A DNA stretch of 39,980 nucleotides. Source: CAZGOM01 sp964542875. GTDB lineage: Bacteria > Planctomycetota > Phycisphaerae > Phycisphaerales > Phycisphaeraceae. The stretch covers positions 1 to 39,980 of the forward strand of contig CAZIWA010000044.1 in assembly GCA_964542875.1 (NCBI GenBank). Direction: 5' to 3'. A program made the translations under genes and the position numbers. Positions 31,022 through 39,394 of this stretch are shown piece after piece; the first letter of the stretch is position 1; the number at the start of each line of letters is the position of its first letter. Under the pieces are notes generated by a model. That model was not told where the DNA came from. It made no database searches and saw only the letters and a list, made by a program, of their open reading frames with translations.

Positions 31022-33877
31022 CTAGACCCCAGCCCCTTCCTTCTTCCCCTTCTTCTCCAGCGCCCGCGTCCTCAGTTCCAGCCACGCCGGCACCACCGAA
31101 TAGCTCGCCAGCAGCGTCATGCCTAGGCCGGTAAACAGCACAAACCCAAGGCTGGCGATACCCCGGTGCGTCGCAAACATCATCGCGCCAAATCCGATCA
31201 TGCTTGTGAACGTCGTCACCGTCACGCCCTTGCCCGTCCCGTTGGTCAGGCCCAGCGGCCGCCCCGTTTTATCCTCACGGTAGCGATGCAGAATATTCAC
31301 ACCCGCGCTCACCCCGATGCCAAACATCAGCGGAAGCACAATGATGTTCGCCGCATTGATCTGCTGCCCCGTCAGGTACATGATCCCAAAGGTGATCCCA
31401 AACCCGATCGCCACCGGGAACAGCGCGCACAGCGTGTCATGCACGCTTCTAAAGTCCAGGTACACCACCAGCAGCACGATGAAAAACGCCGCGATCCCCG
31501 CGAACTGATACGTCTGCTTGATCAAAAACCCTGACTGGTAAATCTGGTTGATCGTCCCCGTATATTCCTTGTCCACCTTCGCCAGGTCGGCAATGAACAC
31601 CGGCATGAAACGCCCATCCAGCACGCCCGTAATCCCCTGCTTCGCCGCGTCAGGCGGAAGCTTGGGAATAATCTCCAGCGACATGCGCCCATCCTTGTCG
31701 ATGTACGCCTCCAGCAACTCCGCAGGCACGTCCTTGGGCGTCAAAGGCGATGTATCAAACATCTCTTTGATCTGCCCCAGCCGCAGCGCACGCCACCCCT
31801 TGTAAAACGCATCCAGCCGGGCGATCCGGCTGAGCTGTTCGTCTTTGGACAGCTCGCCGTAGGCCTTCACCACATGGTCGATGCTGCTTTCGAGCAGTTT
31901 CAGTTCCGCCAGCACCGGCTTGGGGATGTCCGCCAGCGCGGTATAGATCCCCATCCCTGTGCGCAGGGATTTAAGCTGCCCCACCACATCTTTGTTCCCG
32001 CCAAAAAGCCCACCCAGGAACCCGCCTTTGTCTTCCTTCTTGGCTGGCTCGGCTAGCGCCTTTTCCAGGCTCGGACCAAGCCTGGCTTCCAATTTTTTGA
32101 TCTCGGCGATCTTCAAATCATCCTGCTCAGGGAACAAAAGCCCGATCCCGCGCACCCCTGCCACCGTCGGCATTTTCCGGAACTCATCGGCACGACGCTG
32201 CGCTTCCGCCAGGTCTTTGGTGATGCTCACCCCAAACCAGATGGATTCCCCCGAATCATGGATGATCCGGTCCTGCCACTTGATGCTGTCCACCCCCTGA
32301 GGCTGAAGTTTCATCAAGTCGTAATCAAACGACTTTTGGCTCATCGCCCCCACCGAAAGCACGCAAAGCACCGTCGCCACAATCAAGGTCTTCTTCGGGT
32401 GCCGGGAGAAAAACAGGGGAACCTTATCGGAATAGAAGTTCACCGTCCGCTTCTGGAACGGCGTCACGTTCTTTGAATGCCAGAAGAAGATCGAAAGCAG
32501 CGCCGGATAGACCGTGAACATCGCTATCAGACACAAAATCAGCCCCGTCCCGGACACCAGCCCCATCTCAGCAACCCCCGTGAACTTCGTCGGCAGCGTC
32601 GTGGCGAACGCCAGCGCCGCGGTAATGCACCCCGTCACGATGCCCGGCCCCATGTTCACAAAAGTCGCCCGCATCGCCGCTTTAAAGCCCTCGCGTGTGT
32701 CTGGGTAGTTGGGCCGCGCCACTTCATACCCGCTGCTCAGCAGAACCGCGTAATCAATGCCCATCCCCAGAAGCAGCAGCACGAACACCACGCTCAAAAT
32801 CTGCAGGTGGCCGATCGACAGCGTCAGGAAGCCAAACGTCCAGGCGATGCCACACAGGAGAGACGACATTGCGATGATGGGCAGCCCCAGGCTGTGGAAT
32901 GCCAGCGCCACGAAAATCGTAATCACAACCGCCGCCGCCGCGCTGGTCCATGTGCTGTCCCAGTCCGCCGCCGCCGTCTCGTCGGTTTCCATCACCTCAA
33001 TGCCGGTAAGCCCGAACTCCACATCCTTATGCCTCGTCCCCACGTCCGCCATCACCTTGCGCACTTCGGTGATCGACGCCTGCACCGGGTTCAGCGCCGT
33101 CCGGTCAAACTCCGGCGTAATTCGCATGAACAGCATCCGCCCGTTGCGGCTGATCTGATACTGAAACTTGGAATCCTCCGATCCCGCTTCCATCTCCCAT
33201 ACAAACTCGCCCTGCGTCATCTTCGGGTCTTGCAGCGTCTTGCCGAACGCCTCGATGATCGCCCGCAGATCCCGGATCCCCGCGATCGCCTGCGCCTCGG
33301 ACATCTCCTCTTTCTTGGCAGCGGGCTGGGTCGCCTGCGCCTTGTCGTCCCCTTTGGAGTCGTCCTGCATCTTCTTTTGCACATTGGCCAGCATCGCCCC
33401 GGGCGTCGCGCTGTCGATCAGGGTGTCTGCGTCTTCCACTTGCTTGATGCGTTTGAGGAAGACCGGATAGTCATCCATCCGGATGGCGCGGCCGGAAAAC
33501 TTCTCCGGCTCAAACCCCCACACCACGCGTTTCACGTGCGGCACCTTCTTCAGGTTCACCGCCAATTCGTCCACCAGCGCCTTGGCCTGCTCCAGTTTGG
33601 GTGCCTTCCCGTCTGGCCCGGGCACCCCGGCATCCACCGCCAGGTACAAGTCAAAACTCCCGGGAAAGTTCTCCTGCCAGGAGATAAATCGCTGATTCCA
33701 ATCTAAATCCTTGGAAATTAAGTCGTTACGATTTGCCTGAAAGCCCAGCTTCTTGGCCGTATACCCCGCGCACACAAGCGTAATCACCAACGCAATGATC
33801 AAAACCACCCAACGGTGATCCACCATCAGGTCGGACCACTTGCTCAGCAACCACTTTCGGCGTTTAGACTTTTCCAT
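31022..33877 (-). CDS. MMPL/RND-superfamily exporter (HpnN-like)
   Basis: A 951-residue transporter with two repeats of one helix, a large periplasmic loop and a five-helix bundle. The first bundle holds LGMGIDYAVLLSSG (370-383) and the second PLMFGIGVSAGVNILHRYRED near the C-terminus. These are the usual SSD/proton-relay positions of the MMPL/HpnN type, though the second replaces the usual Asp by Ser/Ala. It may carry hopanoids or other lipids to the outer membrane. Start ATG 33877 has AGGATG about 12 nt upstream. A conserved GTG/CAC-rich basic N-terminus (KSKRRK) faces the cytosol. Confidence 0.85.
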   Translation of the reverse strand: MEKSKRRKWLLSKWSDLMVDHRWVVLIIALVITLVCAGYTAKKLGFQANRNDLISKDLDWNQRFISWQENFPGSFDLYLAVDAGVPGPDGKAPKLEQAKALVDELAVNLKKVPHVKRVVWGFEPEKFSGRAIRMDDYPVFLKRIKQVEDADTLIDSATPGAMLANVQKKMQDDSKGDDKAQATQPAAKKEEMSEAQAIAGIRDLRAIIEAFGKTLQDPKMTQGEFVWEMEAGSEDSKFQYQISRNGRMLFMRITPEFDRTALNPVQASITEVRKVMADVGTRHKDVEFGLTGIEVMETDETAAADWDSTWTSAAAAVVITIFVALAFHSLGLPIIAMSSLLCGIAWTFGFLTLSIGHLQILSVVFVLLLLGMGIDYAVLLSSGYEVARPNYPDTREGFKAAMRATFVNMGPGIVTGCITAALAFATTLPTKFTGVAEMGLVSGTGLILCLIAMFTVYPALLSIFFWHSKNVTPFQKRTVNFYSDKVPLFFSRHPKKTLIVATVLCVLSVGAMSQKSFDYDLMKLQPQGVDSIKWQDRIIHDSGESIWFGVSITKDLAEAQRRADEFRKMPTVAGVRGIGLLFPEQDDLKIAEIKKLEARLGPSLEKALAEPAKKEDKGGFLGGLFGGNKDVVGQLKSLRTGMGIYTALADIPKPVLAELKLLESSIDHVVKAYGELSKDEQLSRIARLDAFYKGWRALRLGQIKEMFDTSPLTPKDVPAELLEAYIDKDGRMSLEIIPKLPPDAAKQGITGVLDGRFMPVFIADLAKVDKEYTGTINQIYQSGFLIKQTYQFAGIAAFFIVLLVVYLDFRSVHDTLCALFPVAIGFGITFGIMYLTGQQINAANIIVLPLMFGIGVSAGVNILHRYREDKTGRPLGLTNGTGKGVTVTTFTSMIGFGAMMFATHRGIASLGFVLFTGLGMTLLASYSVVPAWLELRTRALEKKGKKEGAGV

Positions 33878-33961
33878 AAAATCGCGACATCCTAGCGTCT
33901 GATCCGTATCAGGTTCTCCCCCATGCCAAAATGAATCTCAAGTAACCGCTTTCCGCCATCA

Positions 33962-33996
33962 CGGGTGGCACGGCACGGCCCGAAGCAGTGCTGCGT
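33962..33996. repeat. GGGTGGCA hairpin repeat, copy 2
   Basis: GGGTGG is followed by stem CACGGCAC (33969-33976)/GTGCTGCG (33988-33995) around GGCCCGAAGCA, the same loop as copy 1. The stem has one G-T wobble and one mismatch. It lies between the GNAT and MMPL genes. Confidence 0.6.
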
Positions 33997-34080
33997 CTTT
34001 CACGCGCCTCAAAATCTTCTCCGCCTCTCATATCGTCGACACCGACCCGGACGCGCGACGTGAAACTCCAAATGTGTTGC

Positions 34081-34935
34081 TCACCCCAGCTCAAACGTCG
34101 TCACCCCAAACACCCTGGCCAAATCAATCTCAGGCGGCCCCTTGCTGTACATTCGCGCCGTCTCAAACACCACATGCATCCCCATGCCCTTGGCCAGCTC
34201 CACCGCAGGCCCATTGCACATGGGCGTATCCCAAAACACCTGTGCCCCCACCGGCGCCAGCCCCGCCAGAGCCAGGTAAAGCTCATGCGCAATCGTCTGG
34301 TTATCCGCAAACAACGGCCCCACCTTGTATCCCGTCCGGCAAGGCCGGATCACCCCATACCCTTTGATCCTCCCGCCCTCCACCCACGCCACGCCCTTGT
34401 GCTCAGGCTCGGCGATCCAGACCTTTAAAAACGCATCCCGCGCCGCCGGAAACATCATCCGGTCATACGCCGCCAGCGCCTTAAACTCCACCCTCCGCAC
34501 ATCCACGATCTCTTTGCGCCCCGCGCCTTTACCCGCCGCGGCCACCCCCTGCCACCGGCCATTGCGGTACGCCAGCTTGAATCCGATCTGCCCGTAACTC
34601 TCCACCTTATCCAGCACGCCGTCCAGGCCCGTATTCAGATCCTCGCACCGCTTGATCGCCTGCCGGGCCAGCCGAAAGCCGTACCCCTGATCGCGAAAGT
34701 CCGGGTGTGCGATGTAAAACCCGATAAACGCAAACTCATTCCCGTACCGGACCGCGGAAATCACCGCCACCGGCACGTTGTCGGCCAACCCGATCAGAAA
34801 ACCTTCGGGGTCGGCGGCATAAAACGCCTTGGCGTCTTGCAGCCCGGGGTTCCACCCCTCGCGCGCGGCCCAATCCGCAGCCAATTCCACCTCGCCGGGG
34901 GTCATGTGCCGAATGACATAGTCAGGGTTATGCAT
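34081..34935 (-). CDS. GNAT acetyltransferase with C-terminal GNAT-like domain (YitH type)
   Basis: A 284-residue two-domain acetyltransferase. Residues about 1-130 form a GNAT domain with the acetyl-CoA loop RDQGYGFRLA (near 80-90). Residues about 150-284 form a second GNAT-like domain of the PF18014 type, with CRTGYKVGPLFADNQTIAHE and ARMYSKGPPEIDLARVFGVTTFELG. The second domain probably binds the substrate. Substrate unknown. Length is normal for this family. The ATG at 34935 has GCATGCATAACC upstream but no clear Shine-Dalgarno. Confidence 0.85.
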   Translation of the reverse strand: MHNPDYVIRHMTPGEVELAADWAAREGWNPGLQDAKAFYAADPEGFLIGLADNVPVAVISAVRYGNEFAFIGFYIAHPDFRDQGYGFRLARQAIKRCEDLNTGLDGVLDKVESYGQIGFKLAYRNGRWQGVAAAGKGAGRKEIVDVRRVEFKALAAYDRMMFPAARDAFLKVWIAEPEHKGVAWVEGGRIKGYGVIRPCRTGYKVGPLFADNQTIAHELYLALAGLAPVGAQVFWDTPMCNGPAVELAKGMGMHVVFETARMYSKGPPEIDLARVFGVTTFELG

Positions 34936-35053
34936 GCGCCGATTTTAGCATCCAGAAAAGAACATCTGCCGCAACATTAACAGCGTCCTATGCGTTTTAA
35001 TGTTTGTGCATGGGATTGGGCATTTTCTTTGCCCCAGCGGGGCGGTCGCCCGT

Positions 35054-35098
35054 AGCCGGGGGTCAGCGAGTCTTCGAGTCTTCGAGCGCAGCCCCCGG
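35054..35098. repeat. CCGGGGG-type dispersed hairpin repeat
   Basis: CCGGGGGT (35057-35064) pairs with GCCCCCGG (35091-35098), one G-T wobble included, across a loop with the tandem GAGTCTTC-GAGTCTTC. The form is one I recall as common in planctomycete intergenic DNA. Confidence 0.5.
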
Positions 35099-35123
35099 TT
35101 AACGATCATTTGATCCCTTCTTG

Positions 35124-35154
35124 TTTTTCAACACCCTCGATAGGTGTTGAAAAA
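35124..35154. repeat. 12-bp perfect inverted repeat TTTTTCAACACC / GGTGTTGAAAAA
   Basis: Arms 35124-35135 and 35143-35154 surround CTCGATA. T-runs lie on the outer left side and A-runs on the right, opposite to an intrinsic terminator on either strand. GTTGAAAAAG-type ends are common in insertion sequences, so this may be two IS ends joined after loss of the inside. Confidence 0.55.
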
Positions 35155-35212
35155 GTCTTCTCTGCATTCCCCACGCGGCCACAAGCGACATGACCAATTA
35201 CGCTCGGGAACA

Positions 35213-35416
35213 TTATCTCTTCAGAAGCCGCATCACAACATGCCCCTTCCACAACCACAATCCCGAAAGCACAAGCACAGGAACAAAAACATACCGAAAC
35301 ATGGGAGCGTACTGCTGAACCTCCTCAGGAGGCCCGTAAATGTACCCCAGGATCGGAAGCCCAAACACAATGTGAATCCACCGGAAAATCGTCCGTTGTG
35401 TCGCCTCGCTAATCAT
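35213..35416 (-). CDS. Small two-helix membrane protein, 67 aa
   Basis: A 67-residue protein with two membrane helices (about 11-27 and 40-57), a YGPPEE loop, a Trp/His-rich end (GLWLWKGHVVMRLLKR) and an RWIHIVFGLPILGYIYGP start. It resembles a widely distributed small uncharacterised membrane protein. Its ATG lies inside the YdeI gene end (8-bp overlap in another frame), so translation is coupled. It is the last gene of the ArsR-AHSA1-YdeI operon. Confidence 0.7.
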   Translation of the reverse strand: MISEATQRTIFRWIHIVFGLPILGYIYGPPEEVQQYAPMFRYVFVPVLVLSGLWLWKGHVVMRLLKR

Positions 35417-35996
35417 CTAATCCCTTTCCGTCGAGAATTTTTTGAATGTACTTTTCAACCCGAGCCTCCCGGGTCTTGGATTGTTTAGCTCCCGAAATGT
35501 AAAGCATGTATGCCCTTTGACGACCAGGCGTTAACGCTTTAAACGCATGCTTCAAAGCAGGCATCTCATCCAGTTTCTTCTGCAGTTCATCAGGAACCGT
35601 GAATTCGTCGATCTTCTTGAACTCCACCTTCAAGCCGGCCTTCTCCGCTTCAATGGCTTCATCGATATAAGCCTTCAAAACGGACTCCAGCTCATTGATC
35701 TTTTGAACACCGGCAAACCGGATCACCCGGGCTGACTGCGTGTTCTCGCCCGGTTTTTCCAAAATGCCTTTGGCATCCTTCAGCAGCGCGCCTTTCATGA
35801 AACTAAGCGTGCAGCAATCCTTTAAAGTGCCTAGCAAAACGACGTTCGCCCCTCCAAACGTATAAGCGGGCACACGCCACTTCACATCTTCAATAAGCTC
35901 AGACTCAAGAAGGATCGCCCTCAACTTCGAAAGCTCGTCCTGCCATTTCTTATTTTTTCTTATGTACCCATCGACCTGGGATGTCGCTTTATTCAT
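35409..35996 (-). CDS. YdeI family protein (DUF1801/YdeI type)
   Basis: A 195-residue cytosolic protein with an N-terminal DUF1801-like fold (about 1-110, including WRVPAYTFGGANVVLLGTLKDCC and LSFMKGALLKD) and a C-terminal YdeI part (VPDELQKKLDEMPALKHAFKALTPGRQRAYMLYIS region). The family was linked with bacteriocin tolerance and with stress clusters; its biochemical role is unknown. AGGA lies about 5 nt before ATG. Base use is visibly less G+C-rich than that of neighbours, which suggests a later arrival. It overlaps the small membrane protein gene and lies 37 bp after the AHSA1 gene. Confidence 0.87.
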   Translation of the reverse strand: MNKATSQVDGYIRKNKKWQDELSKLRAILLESELIEDVKWRVPAYTFGGANVVLLGTLKDCCTLSFMKGALLKDAKGILEKPGENTQSARVIRFAGVQKINELESVLKAYIDEAIEAEKAGLKVEFKKIDEFTVPDELQKKLDEMPALKHAFKALTPGRQRAYMLYISGAKQSKTREARVEKYIQKILDGKGLDD

Positions 35997-36033
35997 TGTT
36001 CCTGCTCTTTTAAGAATGTGAGCTTATCTCTGC

Positions 36034-36483
36034 TTACGGCTGCTGCTGGCCGTCAGCCAGGCCCGCAGCCACTCCGGAAAGCTTCCCGAGCATCTTCGCC
36101 CAACCATACTCGGCGCCCTTAAGCGCTTGCTGGCCCCACGTCTCGGAAAGGTCAAACCCGGAGTGCTCAAAAAACAGCCGCGTGCCGTCGCCATCGGGCT
36201 CCAGCCTGAAACTCACGCGCGTATTCTCAACCGGCCCGCCGGCAGACCATGAAAACACCAGCCGGCTCGGCGGTTCGCACTCCAGCACCTCGCAGCGCAC
36301 CACCAACCCTTCAAAACCAACCTTCGGGTTTCCCGGCACCGTAAACGTAAAATGATGCCCCACGCGCGCCACCATGTCATTGGGAAACATCCACTCAGCC
36401 AGCGCCGCACTGTCCGTAAGCGACCGCCAGACCCGCTCCCGCGGCTGTGGAATCGCAAGCTCTCGTCGAATCGTATTGCTCAT
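36034..36483 (-). CDS. SRPBCC/AHSA1 family protein
   Basis: A 149-residue START-like (AHSA1, activator of Hsp90 ATPase homologue type) domain protein, cytosolic. Typical features are the ERVWRSLTDSAALAEWMFP start and GPVENTRVSFRLEPDGDGTRLFFEHSGF near residues 80-115. Genes of this kind are frequently partnered with ArsR-type regulators, as here. Its ATG overlaps the regulator's stop (ATGA), and AAAGGGAA inside the regulator's end is the ribosome site, so both are translated together. Ligand unknown. Confidence 0.88.
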   Translation of the reverse strand: MSNTIRRELAIPQPRERVWRSLTDSAALAEWMFPNDMVARVGHHFTFTVPGNPKVGFEGLVVRCEVLECEPPSRLVFSWSAGGPVENTRVSFRLEPDGDGTRLFFEHSGFDLSETWGQQALKGAEYGWAKMLGKLSGVAAGLADGQQQP

Positions 36484-36812
36484 TGGTCGTTCCCTTTAGA
36501 CAACTGCTGCGCAAGACGGCCAAGCCGGTCATCCCAGAACCGCTCATAATGCGCGATCCAATCCCGCACCGGCCCAAGCCGATGGGGCACAAGCCGATAC
36601 CGCCGCTCACGCCCCTGCCTGCGCTCCGTGACCAGCTCCGCATCAAGCAGAATCCGAAGGTGCTGGGAAACCGCAGGCCGGCTCATTTCAAAGTGTGCCG
36701 CAATATCACTGACCGAACGTTCGGTTTCAGTCAGCAAGTCCAACATCTGCCGCCGTGAACGGTGGCTGATCGCCGCAAACACATCAGGCTCGCGATCGGG
36801 ACTCATGATCAT
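36480..36812 (-). CDS. ArsR family transcriptional regulator
   Basis: A 110-residue winged-helix repressor of the ArsR type, partner of the AHSA1-like protein. The HTH is SVSDIAAHFEMSRPAVSQHLRIL (two helices about 33-55), followed by the wing RRQGRERRYRL. The metal-binding CVC motif of arsenic/cadmium sensors is absent, so the signal is probably not a metal. Start choice: ATG 36812 or 36806. The promoter's -10 ends 7 nt before 36812, so the message is probably leaderless. The operator described at 36820-36849 suggests self-repression. Confidence 0.9.
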   Translation of the reverse strand: MIMSPDREPDVFAAISHRSRRQMLDLLTETERSVSDIAAHFEMSRPAVSQHLRILLDAELVTERRQGRERRYRLVPHRLGPVRDWIAHYERFWDDRLGRLAQQLSKGNDQ

Positions 36813-36819
36813 GCCGCCC

Positions 36820-36849
36820 AATATACGTAAGCAATCCCTTACGCGTCAA
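36820..36849 (-). promoter_or_regulatory. ArsR promoter with operator filling the -35/-10 spacer
   Basis: On the minus strand TTGACG (36844-36849) and TATATT (36820-36825) are separated by exactly 18 bp, and that spacer is the inverted repeat CGTAAG-GGATTG-CTTACG. A dimeric ArsR bound there would block RNA polymerase. The -10 box lies 7 nt before ATG 36812, hence leaderless transcription is likely. The VOC gene on the other strand begins 100 bp away and may share control. Confidence 0.7.
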
Positions 36850-36949
36850 GGCCAACTATCGCGCCAACAAAAATTTCCGTTCAAACCGATTGGCTCCCGC
36901 CCCCATCACCCTGCGCTATCATTTCCCCGTCACCCATTCCGAGGAACCC

Positions 36950-37306
36950 ATGAAAGCAAAAATCGGCCGCGTCATCATGTACGTCAAAGACTATGAGGGC
37001 CTTGCCAACTGGTACAGCGACACCTTTGGCCTCAAAATCAAAGTCTCACGCCCCGCCGACCGCTGGATGGAGCTTGATCTTGGCCGCGGCGTCCTCCTCG
37101 CCCTCCACGGCGGCGGGCATCCCAAAAACTACAACCGCCCTCCCCAGATCATGTTCGAAGTCCCCAACGTCGAGGCCGCCTGCGCCGAACTCCTCACCAA
37201 AGGCGTCAAAATGGGCAAGATCGGCCGCTGGGAACATGTCGTCTGGTGCAAAGGCAAAGACCCCGAAGGCAACCCTTTCCAGCTCACCGAAGTTGTCGAA
37301 GCCTGA
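36950..37306 (+). CDS. VOC (glyoxalase/bleomycin resistance) family protein
   Basis: A 118-residue single VOC domain made of two βαβββ modules: module one GRVIMYVKDYEGLANWYSDTFGL, module two PQIMFEVPNVEAACAELLTKGV. Metal-binding candidates include the Glu in FEVPN and Glu near the C-terminus (FQLTEVVEA). Substrate unknown; it would be a dimer. The start at ATG 36950 follows GAGGAA at 36941-36946, and a TATCAT at 36917-36922 may be its -10 box. It diverges from the ArsR operon. Confidence 0.88.
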   Translation: MKAKIGRVIMYVKDYEGLANWYSDTFGLKIKVSRPADRWMELDLGRGVLLALHGGGHPKNYNRPPQIMFEVPNVEAACAELLTKGVKMGKIGRWEHVVWCKGKDPEGNPFQLTEVVEA

Positions 37307-37361
37307 TGTGTTTTTCGCACACCAAACCCCGCTTCTTCCTCCCGATTAAACTATCCCCCGC

Positions 37362-39290
37362 ATGACAAACCCCACCCTGGCGGCACACTCCACCCCAACG
37401 CCTCTCTGGCGCAACGTCAGCTTCATGCTCATGTGGGCCAGCGTCGCCGCCTCAGGCTTTGGCGACCGCCTCATCGAACTCGCCGCCATGCCCCTCCTGG
37501 GCATCGCCGGTGAGCACACCCAGGGGGCAAGCGTTCAGGCCGCCGTCTACTTCTGGTTCTTCCTCCCCTACGTCATCTTTTGCCCCGTGGGCGGTTGGCT
37601 CGCAGATACCGTCTCGCGCAAATGGCTCATGTTCGCCTGCGATCAATCCCGCGCCGCCATCCTCCTCCTGGCCTTCTTCCTCATCCCCGCAGGCGTCTCC
37701 GCGGAGGTCTCCAAGCTCGTCACCCCGGACCGCTACTGGGAGGTTTACGCCATCCTTTTCGCCGTCGGCGCTTTCGCCGCCATGTTCGGCCCCACCCGCA
37801 ATGCCTTCGTCCCCAACATTGTCCCCTTAAGCCAGCTTCAGTCCGCAAACGCCATCATCCTGGGCATCGGGGTTGTCGCCTCCCTCCTGGGCTTTGCCAT
37901 CGCCGGTCCCATCCTTGAAAAAGGCTCCGTCAGGTACGGCATCATCCTCGGATTCTGTGTTTACTTCTTTTCCGGGTGGTTCTTCACCTTCATGAAGGTC
38001 CACGCCCACGACACCGAACCCCTGGGCCCCAAGAAAAACGAATTTCAGCGGCTTTATGAAGCCATCGGCTTCACCCGCACGCACCGCGCCATCCTGATTC
38101 TCATTGGCTTGTCCACCCTCTTTTGGGCCGCTTCCCAGATCTTCCTGGCCGCCATGGTCGCCTTCTGTGCCGAGCTTTACGGCATTCCCAAGGATCAGAT
38201 CGTCACCCACGTGGGCTACCTGAGCTTCTGCCTCGGCATCGGCCTCCTTCTGGGCAGCCTCTGGGTCGCCTGGATCGCCACCGCCCGTGAGAGCGCATGG
38301 TTCGCCATGATCACCATGATCCTTGCCGGCCTGGCCATGTTCGTCATGTGCTTCAACACCTCTTATTACCTCGCCCTGGGCCTCTGCTTCGCCGTCGGCT
38401 TCTTTGGCTCCGCCTGCATGATCTGCGTCGGCACCCTCATGGCCGCCATCACCCCCAACTACATCCGAGGCCGCGTCTTCGCCGTGCGCGATCTCATCTC
38501 CACCTCAGGCGGCATCGTCATTAACTTTGTCCTTTGGCAGGCCGCCACGGTCGAAAAGTACTTCCCTGTCGACAAGGCCACCGGCCAGCACATGACCATC
38601 GACGATCTCATGTACTACATCCTCATGGTCAACGCCTTCATCCTCGTGATCGTCGGCATCATCGGCCTCTTTATTGAAATGCGTCGCGGGCCCATGCCCA
38701 CCGCCATGGGCAATGTCATGTGGCGCATCTCCCGTGTCTACGTCATCGTCTGGCATCGGCTTAAATGGCAGGGCAAAGGCCTGGTCCCCACCTCCGGCCC
38801 CATCCTGCTCGTCTGCGTAGGCAAGGTCGGCCCCCTCACCCCGCTCATCGTCCAGGCTCCCTTAAACCGCCAGGTCTTCTGGTCCATCCCCAAAGGCCGG
38901 CTCGATGACATCCCCGGCATTTTCCAGATGGCTTTCCATCCTCTCCCTTACACCGACCAGCCTCAAAGCCAGCCTCAATCCATCTCCCAGACGCTGGCCA
39001 AAGGCAAATCCATGGTCATTGCCGACGTTGTAGGCCGCGCCCAATCCCCCCACTCCGGCTCTCCCCTGGACGTACACGGCATGGAAGGCGCCATGGCGGC
39101 AGGCGCCATCATCGTCGCCGTGCGCGTCAGCACCCGCCTGACCACCCCCACGGGCATCCTCAGGGCCATCCTCCTCCCCAGCAAAACCGACATCAGCTTC
39201 CTCAAGCCCTTTAAGCCCGATCCGGCCCTCTCCGCCGAGCAAAACCTCCTGGACTTCAAAAAACATGTCGAAAGCGCCCCCGCGGCCTGA
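37362..39290 (+). CDS. MFS transporter fused to a degenerate PlsC-like acyltransferase
   Basis: A 642-residue protein. Residues about 18-440 form a 12-helix major facilitator carrier (with GGWLADTVSRKWLM in the A motif place, 77-90, and FGPTRNAFVPNIVP). Residues about 465-630 align in pattern with lysophospholipid acyltransferases: GLVPTSGPILLVCVGKVGPLTP, NRQVFWSIPKGRLDDIPG and SQTLAKGKSMVIADVVGRAQS. The catalytic NHX4D is replaced by CVGKVGP (485-491) and FPEGxRS by IADVVGRAQS (553-562). The layout recalls LplT-Aas, which flips and re-acylates lysophospholipid. Without catalysis it may only bind or carry lipid. A TAAACT at 37347-37352 may be its -10 box. Confidence 0.85.
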   Translation: MTNPTLAAHSTPTPLWRNVSFMLMWASVAASGFGDRLIELAAMPLLGIAGEHTQGASVQAAVYFWFFLPYVIFCPVGGWLADTVSRKWLMFACDQSRAAILLLAFFLIPAGVSAEVSKLVTPDRYWEVYAILFAVGAFAAMFGPTRNAFVPNIVPLSQLQSANAIILGIGVVASLLGFAIAGPILEKGSVRYGIILGFCVYFFSGWFFTFMKVHAHDTEPLGPKKNEFQRLYEAIGFTRTHRAILILIGLSTLFWAASQIFLAAMVAFCAELYGIPKDQIVTHVGYLSFCLGIGLLLGSLWVAWIATARESAWFAMITMILAGLAMFVMCFNTSYYLALGLCFAVGFFGSACMICVGTLMAAITPNYIRGRVFAVRDLISTSGGIVINFVLWQAATVEKYFPVDKATGQHMTIDDLMYYILMVNAFILVIVGIIGLFIEMRRGPMPTAMGNVMWRISRVYVIVWHRLKWQGKGLVPTSGPILLVCVGKVGPLTPLIVQAPLNRQVFWSIPKGRLDDIPGIFQMAFHPLPYTDQPQSQPQSISQTLAKGKSMVIADVVGRAQSPHSGSPLDVHGMEGAMAAGAIIVAVRVSTRLTTPTGILRAILLPSKTDISFLKPFKPDPALSAEQNLLDFKKHVESAPAA

Positions 39291-39394
39291 CGATGAAAGT
39301 CTTTATGGCTCTCCGGCCGACGCAAAACCGCGGCTTTCCCGCTCTTTAAGTCATATTTCCTCATTCATAACCCGTAATTCATAAATTCCCCAAC

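Larger units (their letters stand above)
34936..35212. other. 277-bp non-coding space with two repeats
   Basis: No gene. It contains a GCCGGGGGT...GCCCCCGG hairpin repeat with an internal GAGTCTTC duplication at 35054-35098, and a 31-bp inverted repeat at 35124-35154 whose arms resemble insertion-sequence ends. The G+C content falls from here through about 36000. Confidence 0.55.

Noticed and set aside
32477..33706. 409-codon plus-strand open frame opposite the MMPL gene
   Set aside because: Shadow of the transporter; its composition is not that of a folded protein and no start signal is seen.
35124..35154. TTTTTCAACACC inverted repeat as an intrinsic terminator
   Set aside because: The T-run precedes the stem and the A-run follows it on both strands, the reverse of a terminator.
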